A stretch of DNA of 6,765 nucleotides. It comes from CAYHBS01 sp964360995 (GTDB lineage Bacteria > Patescibacteriota > Minisyncoccia > Ryanbacterales > HO2-45-13). Under the pieces are notes generated by a model. It saw only the letters and a program-made list of their open reading frames with translations. It did no database searches and was not told the origin of the DNA. The position numbers and the translations under genes were made by a program. Location of the stretch: the NCBI GenBank assembly GCA_964360995.1, contig CAYHYZ010000031.1, positions 1-6,765 on the forward strand, in the 5' to 3' direction. The number at the start of each line of letters is the position of its first letter. Within the stretch, counting starts at the first letter, position 1. Below, piece after piece: positions 4,467 through 6,765 of the stretch.

Positions 4467-5167
4467 CCATACGAAAACGCAAGTACGCGGATAGATGCAG
4501 GAGATGCCTGCTTGAGTGCGCGTGCGGCCTCTCGTATGGTTGCTCCGCTCGTGATGACGTCATCCACTAGCACAATATGTTTTCCAAAAAATGGATGGGG
4601 GTCGATTACCGAAAACGCAGATTTCAAATGTTCTTTTCGCTCTTTTTTTGTAGCAGTGCGTGCCTGTGGAGGAGTATATATAGTACGCAAAAAACTTCCT
4701 GACGTATCCACGGGAATGTGTATCGTGTCACCGATGTGGCGCGCAATAAGTGCGGATTGATTAAATCCACGCTCACGAAGTTTCTTTTTGTGCAGTGGGA
4801 TCGGGACAAGGAGTGTGTTGGGTGTTAGCGAGCCAACTATGGATGCAAGCACATCACCAATCGGATGGGCAAGCGCGTATTCAAACTGATATTTCATGTG
4901 CCCAACCAGCGCACGCGCAAGCGGATTACGGTACGGCGCATATGCATCGATACGCTCTAGAGATGTTTTTTGCGCACAGTCTCTACAGATGCCTCCCAGT
5001 ATCGGACGCGTGCATAGTAAGCATTTTGTTGGTGGATGATGTAGCGTCACTCCGCAGGGCTGACAGAGGAGCGTGCCCGAGGCGCCACAGCCCAAGCAGT
5101 ATGCTGGGAAAAGAAATTTTCCGGTTTGTGTGCACAGATATTCCCACTGATGCTGCACGTTACTCAT
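4463..5167 (-). CDS. comF: ComF-family phosphoribosyltransferase-like protein
   Basis: A 234-residue protein from ATG 5167. The N-terminal zinc-finger region has four CxxC pairs: CLGC (24-27), CQPC (35-38), CLLC (49-52) and CRDC (61-64). It is followed by the ComF core with HMKYQ (90-94), VPIPLH (121-126) and RERGFNQS (131-138), and the PRPP-binding loop VLVDDVITSGAT (199-210). ComF proteins are needed for natural DNA uptake in several bacteria, probably acting in the cytoplasm with the uptake machinery; the exact reaction is not settled. Length is typical. An ATG at 5245 would add 26 residues but overlap pilM by 52 bp, and those residues do not resemble ComF. The 5167 start has a -10-like TATATC 8 nt upstream. 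It is divergent from pilM with a 26-bp gap, and its end overlaps the 7-TM gene by 4 bp. Confidence 0.92.
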   Translation of the reverse strand: MSNVQHQWEYLCTQTGKFLFPAYCLGCGASGTLLCQPCGVTLHHPPTKCLLCTRPILGGICRDCAQKTSLERIDAYAPYRNPLARALVGHMKYQFEYALAHPIGDVLASIVGSLTPNTLLVPIPLHKKKLRERGFNQSALIARHIGDTIHIPVDTSGSFLRTIYTPPQARTATKKERKEHLKSAFSVIDPHPFFGKHIVLVDDVITSGATIREAARALKQASPASIRVLAFSYG

Positions 5168-5175
5168 ACCTCCAT

Positions 5176-5183
5176 GATATACT
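5176..5183. promoter_or_regulatory. Overlapping divergent -10 boxes between comF and pilM
   Basis: GATATACT contains TATACT on the plus strand (5178-5183, ending 10 nt before pilM ATG 5194) and TATATC on the minus strand (5181-5176, ending 8 nt before comF ATG 5167). Their -35 elements would lie inside the opposite coding regions: TGCACG (5154-5159) for pilM and a minus-strand CTGAAA (5205-5200) for comF, both only partial matches. Confidence 0.5.
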
Positions 5184-5193
5184 ACTTTGAGAA

Positions 5194-6294
5194 ATGGGAT
5201 TTCAGTTGAGAAAACTGAATATTTTTGGTTCGCTAAAGTCCGCACCCGATATGGTGATTGGTGTGGATATTGGCGCCGCTTCTATTAAAATAGCGCAAGT
5301 ACAACTACTCAAGGATCGCGCGGTACTTTCTACGTACGGCGAACTTTCTACGGGCGTGTACGAAGGAAGAGAGATCGGGCGTGTAGTCGCTCCCACGGAC
5401 GTGCGCCTATCTCAAATGCTCAAAGATTTACTGAAAGAATCAGAAGCCACTGCGCGCGTTGCAACAATTGCACTGCCGCTGAGATATGGGTTTATGAAAA
5501 TGCTGGAGCTTCCGCAAATGCCACAGAAAGAAATTGCCTCGACTGTGCAATTCGAAGCACGCAAATATATTCCTCTCCCTATTGCAGAAGTGAATACGTC
5601 GTGGGAGTACATTCAACTTTCTCCCGAGGAGCAACAACAGCGGCAGGGGAGAATTCCTATTTTGTTGATTGCGCTTCAGCGAGAGATGGAGGCGTATTAT
5701 GCGCGTGTCGTTGATAGTGTTGGGTTAAAGCCTTCCGCCATTGAACTCGAAGTATCAAGTGCGGTGCGAAGCGTGATTGGAAGAATTCGGACGCCCACCA
5801 TCGTAATTGATATTGGAGCCGCAACAACAAAAATTGCAATTGTAGAACAGGGAAGTATCCGATCAGTGCTCGGTAGCGAGCGTGGTGGACAAAATCTAAC
5901 ACTCACACTCGCACAAGCAATGAGTGTAGAGTTTCAGCGTGCCGAAGAAATGAAACGCAGTTCGGGCATTATTGATCGACCAGAAACGCGTGAAGTGCGC
6001 GCCACACTGCTCCCGGTGATTGATGCAATATTTCAAGACGCAGAGCGCTTGCGGAAGTTTTACCAAAAAACCGCAGGACACGACGCAACAAAAGTGATTT
6101 TAGTAGGAGGCACTGCACTGCTCCCGGGACTTGTGGAGTACGCTGCACAATTTTTTGGTCTGGAAACGACGCTTGGCAACCCATTCATGCTGCTGGAATA
6201 TCCCGCAGCTATGGAGCCGATTGCAAAAGCGATTGCCCCTCCGTTTGCGGTTGCAGTGGGACTCGCGTTTGCAGGGTTTAACGTCAAACAGTAA
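5194..6294 (+). CDS. pilM: Type IV pilus assembly protein PilM (actin-like ATPase)
   Basis: A 366-residue cytoplasmic protein of the actin/FtsA fold, the usual PilM length. Visible motifs are phosphate-1 VIGVDIGAASIKIA (21-34), the PilM signature FEARKYIPLP (120-129), phosphate-2 VIDIGAATTK (204-213), and the adenosine-binding VILVGGTALLPGL (301-313). PilM binds the cytoplasmic N-terminus of PilN and links the PilN/PilO inner-membrane ring to the pilus motor in type IV pili. The gene starts 26 bp from divergent comF and is followed after 52 bp by a PilN-like gene, the standard pilMN order. A -10-like TATACT ends 10 nt before the ATG and no Shine-Dalgarno is present, so a leaderless or near-leaderless mRNA is likely. 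No motif is missing or broken. Confidence 0.95.
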   Translation: MGFQLRKLNIFGSLKSAPDMVIGVDIGAASIKIAQVQLLKDRAVLSTYGELSTGVYEGREIGRVVAPTDVRLSQMLKDLLKESEATARVATIALPLRYGFMKMLELPQMPQKEIASTVQFEARKYIPLPIAEVNTSWEYIQLSPEEQQQRQGRIPILLIALQREMEAYYARVVDSVGLKPSAIELEVSSAVRSVIGRIRTPTIVIDIGAATTKIAIVEQGSIRSVLGSERGGQNLTLTLAQAMSVEFQRAEEMKRSSGIIDRPETREVRATLLPVIDAIFQDAERLRKFYQKTAGHDATKVILVGGTALLPGLVEYAAQFFGLETTLGNPFMLLEYPAAMEPIAKAIAPPFAVAVGLAFAGFNVKQ

Positions 6295-6327
6295 CAGATA
6301 TGCACACCGCTCGGCTTAAAAATGATG

Positions 6328-6333
6328 TAGAAT
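6328..6333 (+). promoter_or_regulatory. Possible -10 box (TAGAAT) for the PilN-like gene
   Basis: TAGAAT (5 of 6) ends 13 nt before ATG 6347, giving a predicted leader of about 6-7 nt. No -35 is visible. The gene may equally be read through from pilM, as no terminator lies in the 52-bp gap. Confidence 0.35.
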
Positions 6334-6346
6334 AAGACATAGTCAC

Positions 6347-6765
6347 ATGTCAGGCGTACCTTTGCCACCCCTCCCATCACGCACATCGCTACCTGTCACG
6401 CGCAGAGAGCCGGTTTCTTTTACCTTTGTAGTAGGCTTTATTTTTGTGATCATGGCGATCGTGATGCTTGGAGGTCTCTACGGATATAAAATATGGCTGA
6501 AGGGTCAGCGCGATAATGCGCGCACAGCAATCGAAGCATTTAAAACAGATATTGCCACTCCCGAAAAGAAGTCACTCCTCAATTTTGCTGATGCAATTGA
6601 TCGCGGTGTGACGTTGCTGAGCGCACACACGCGCGTTTCTCCTGCATTTGATGTTATCGAGCGCGCAACGACTCCTGATGTAAGGTACACCTCCTTTAGT
6701 TACACTCCAGAAACACGCGTGATGACTCTTTCTGCAGTTGCAAAAACTGATAAGGCATTCGCTGC
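6347..6765 (+). CDS. PilN-like pilus inner-membrane protein (partial, runs off window)
   Basis: The frame is open from ATG 6347 to the window end (139 full codons). It has a short proline-rich cytoplasmic tail (1-23), one membrane helix (about 24-48), then a helical, probably coiled region (about 52-95) leading into a beta-rich domain (VSPAFDVIERATTPDVRYTS, 98-117). This bitopic layout and its place right after pilM match PilN, which couples PilM to PilO in the periplasm or cell-envelope space. Unlike classical PilN, the tail has no visible INLLP-type PilM-binding motif. From memory, Parcubacteria commonly have a gene of this kind after pilM. No Shine-Dalgarno is seen; an in-frame stop at 6323 excludes a much earlier start. 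The C-terminus is missing only because the window ends. Confidence 0.75.
   Translation, partial: MSGVPLPPLPSRTSLPVTRREPVSFTFVVGFIFVIMAIVMLGGLYGYKIWLKGQRDNARTAIEAFKTDIATPEKKSLLNFADAIDRGVTLLSAHTRVSPAFDVIERATTPDVRYTSFSYTPETRVMTLSAVAKTDKAFA

Noticed and set aside
4771..4777. GCTCACG as an inverted copy of the element
   Set aside because: It encodes the conserved ERGFN region of ComF and has no 8-bp stem beside it.
5168..5174. Minus-strand GGAGGT just before the comF start as a Shine-Dalgarno
   Set aside because: It abuts the ATG with no spacer, too close for ribosome binding.
5168..5245. Upstream start for comF at 5245
   Set aside because: It would overlap pilM by 52 bp and cover its promoter, and the added 26 residues do not resemble the ComF N-terminus, which begins shortly before the first CxxC.
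1..6765. CRISPR array, insertion sequence or transposase/integrase gene
   Set aside because: No regularly spaced repeats, terminal inverted repeats or recognisable recombinase reading frame were seen on either strand.

Overview
The window looks like chromosomal DNA from a member of the Candidate Phyla Radiation (Patescibacteria), most likely a Parcubacteria-type lineage. This is an inference from gene content and remembered family resemblance, not from a search. The indicators are an acidic-tailed two-TM/PH-like small membrane protein of a type common there, a YibE/F membrane protein, a ComF-type phosphoribosyltransferase beside pilM, a PilN-like protein of divergent form, many small lineage-specific proteins, compact gene spacing and tRNAs without an encoded CCA.

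Layout. Positions 1-180 are non-coding: a homopolymer-rich terminator-like hairpin, a structured element (copy A, 62-130), and a minus-strand terminator. A minus-strand unit reads leftward from about 2010: tRNA-Ser(GCT), a YibE/F-type membrane protein starting only 3 nt after the tRNA, then a small PH-like membrane protein, then the terminator at 145-174. Divergent from it on the plus strand is tRNA-Ser(TGA). This is followed by a hairpin that reuses the tRNA's last bases, a second copy of the structured element (copy B), a 15-bp repeat of the tRNA 3' end, and a two-gene cassette of tiny cysteine-containing proteins that ends in its own terminator (2431-2894).

The plus strand then carries a membrane-anchored extracytoplasmic protein (2951-3682) and a 7-TM membrane protein (3738-4466). 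The latter collides tail-to-tail with a minus-strand comF-like gene (4463-5167). A 26-bp gap separates comF from the plus-strand pilM (5194-6294), which is followed by the start of a PilN-like gene (6347 to the window end). PilM and the PilN-like protein would form the cytoplasmic and inner-membrane alignment subcomplex of a type IV pilus; ComF-type proteins are linked to DNA uptake in other bacteria, so pilus-mediated DNA uptake is a reasonable theme for the right half.

Two patterns stand out. First, most protein genes here have a TATACT-like -10 hexamer ending 8-13 nt before the start codon and no Shine-Dalgarno, which predicts leaderless or near-leaderless mRNAs. The tiny-gene cassette beside tRNA-Ser(TGA) instead has textbook Shine-Dalgarno sites, suggesting a different origin. 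Second, the structured element occurs twice (62-94 and 2300-2332), with an 8-bp stem and 4-nt loop in the same flanks and two compensated base-pair changes. Copy B lies between a tRNA 3' end and its 15-bp duplicate. This is the best candidate here for an undescribed element.
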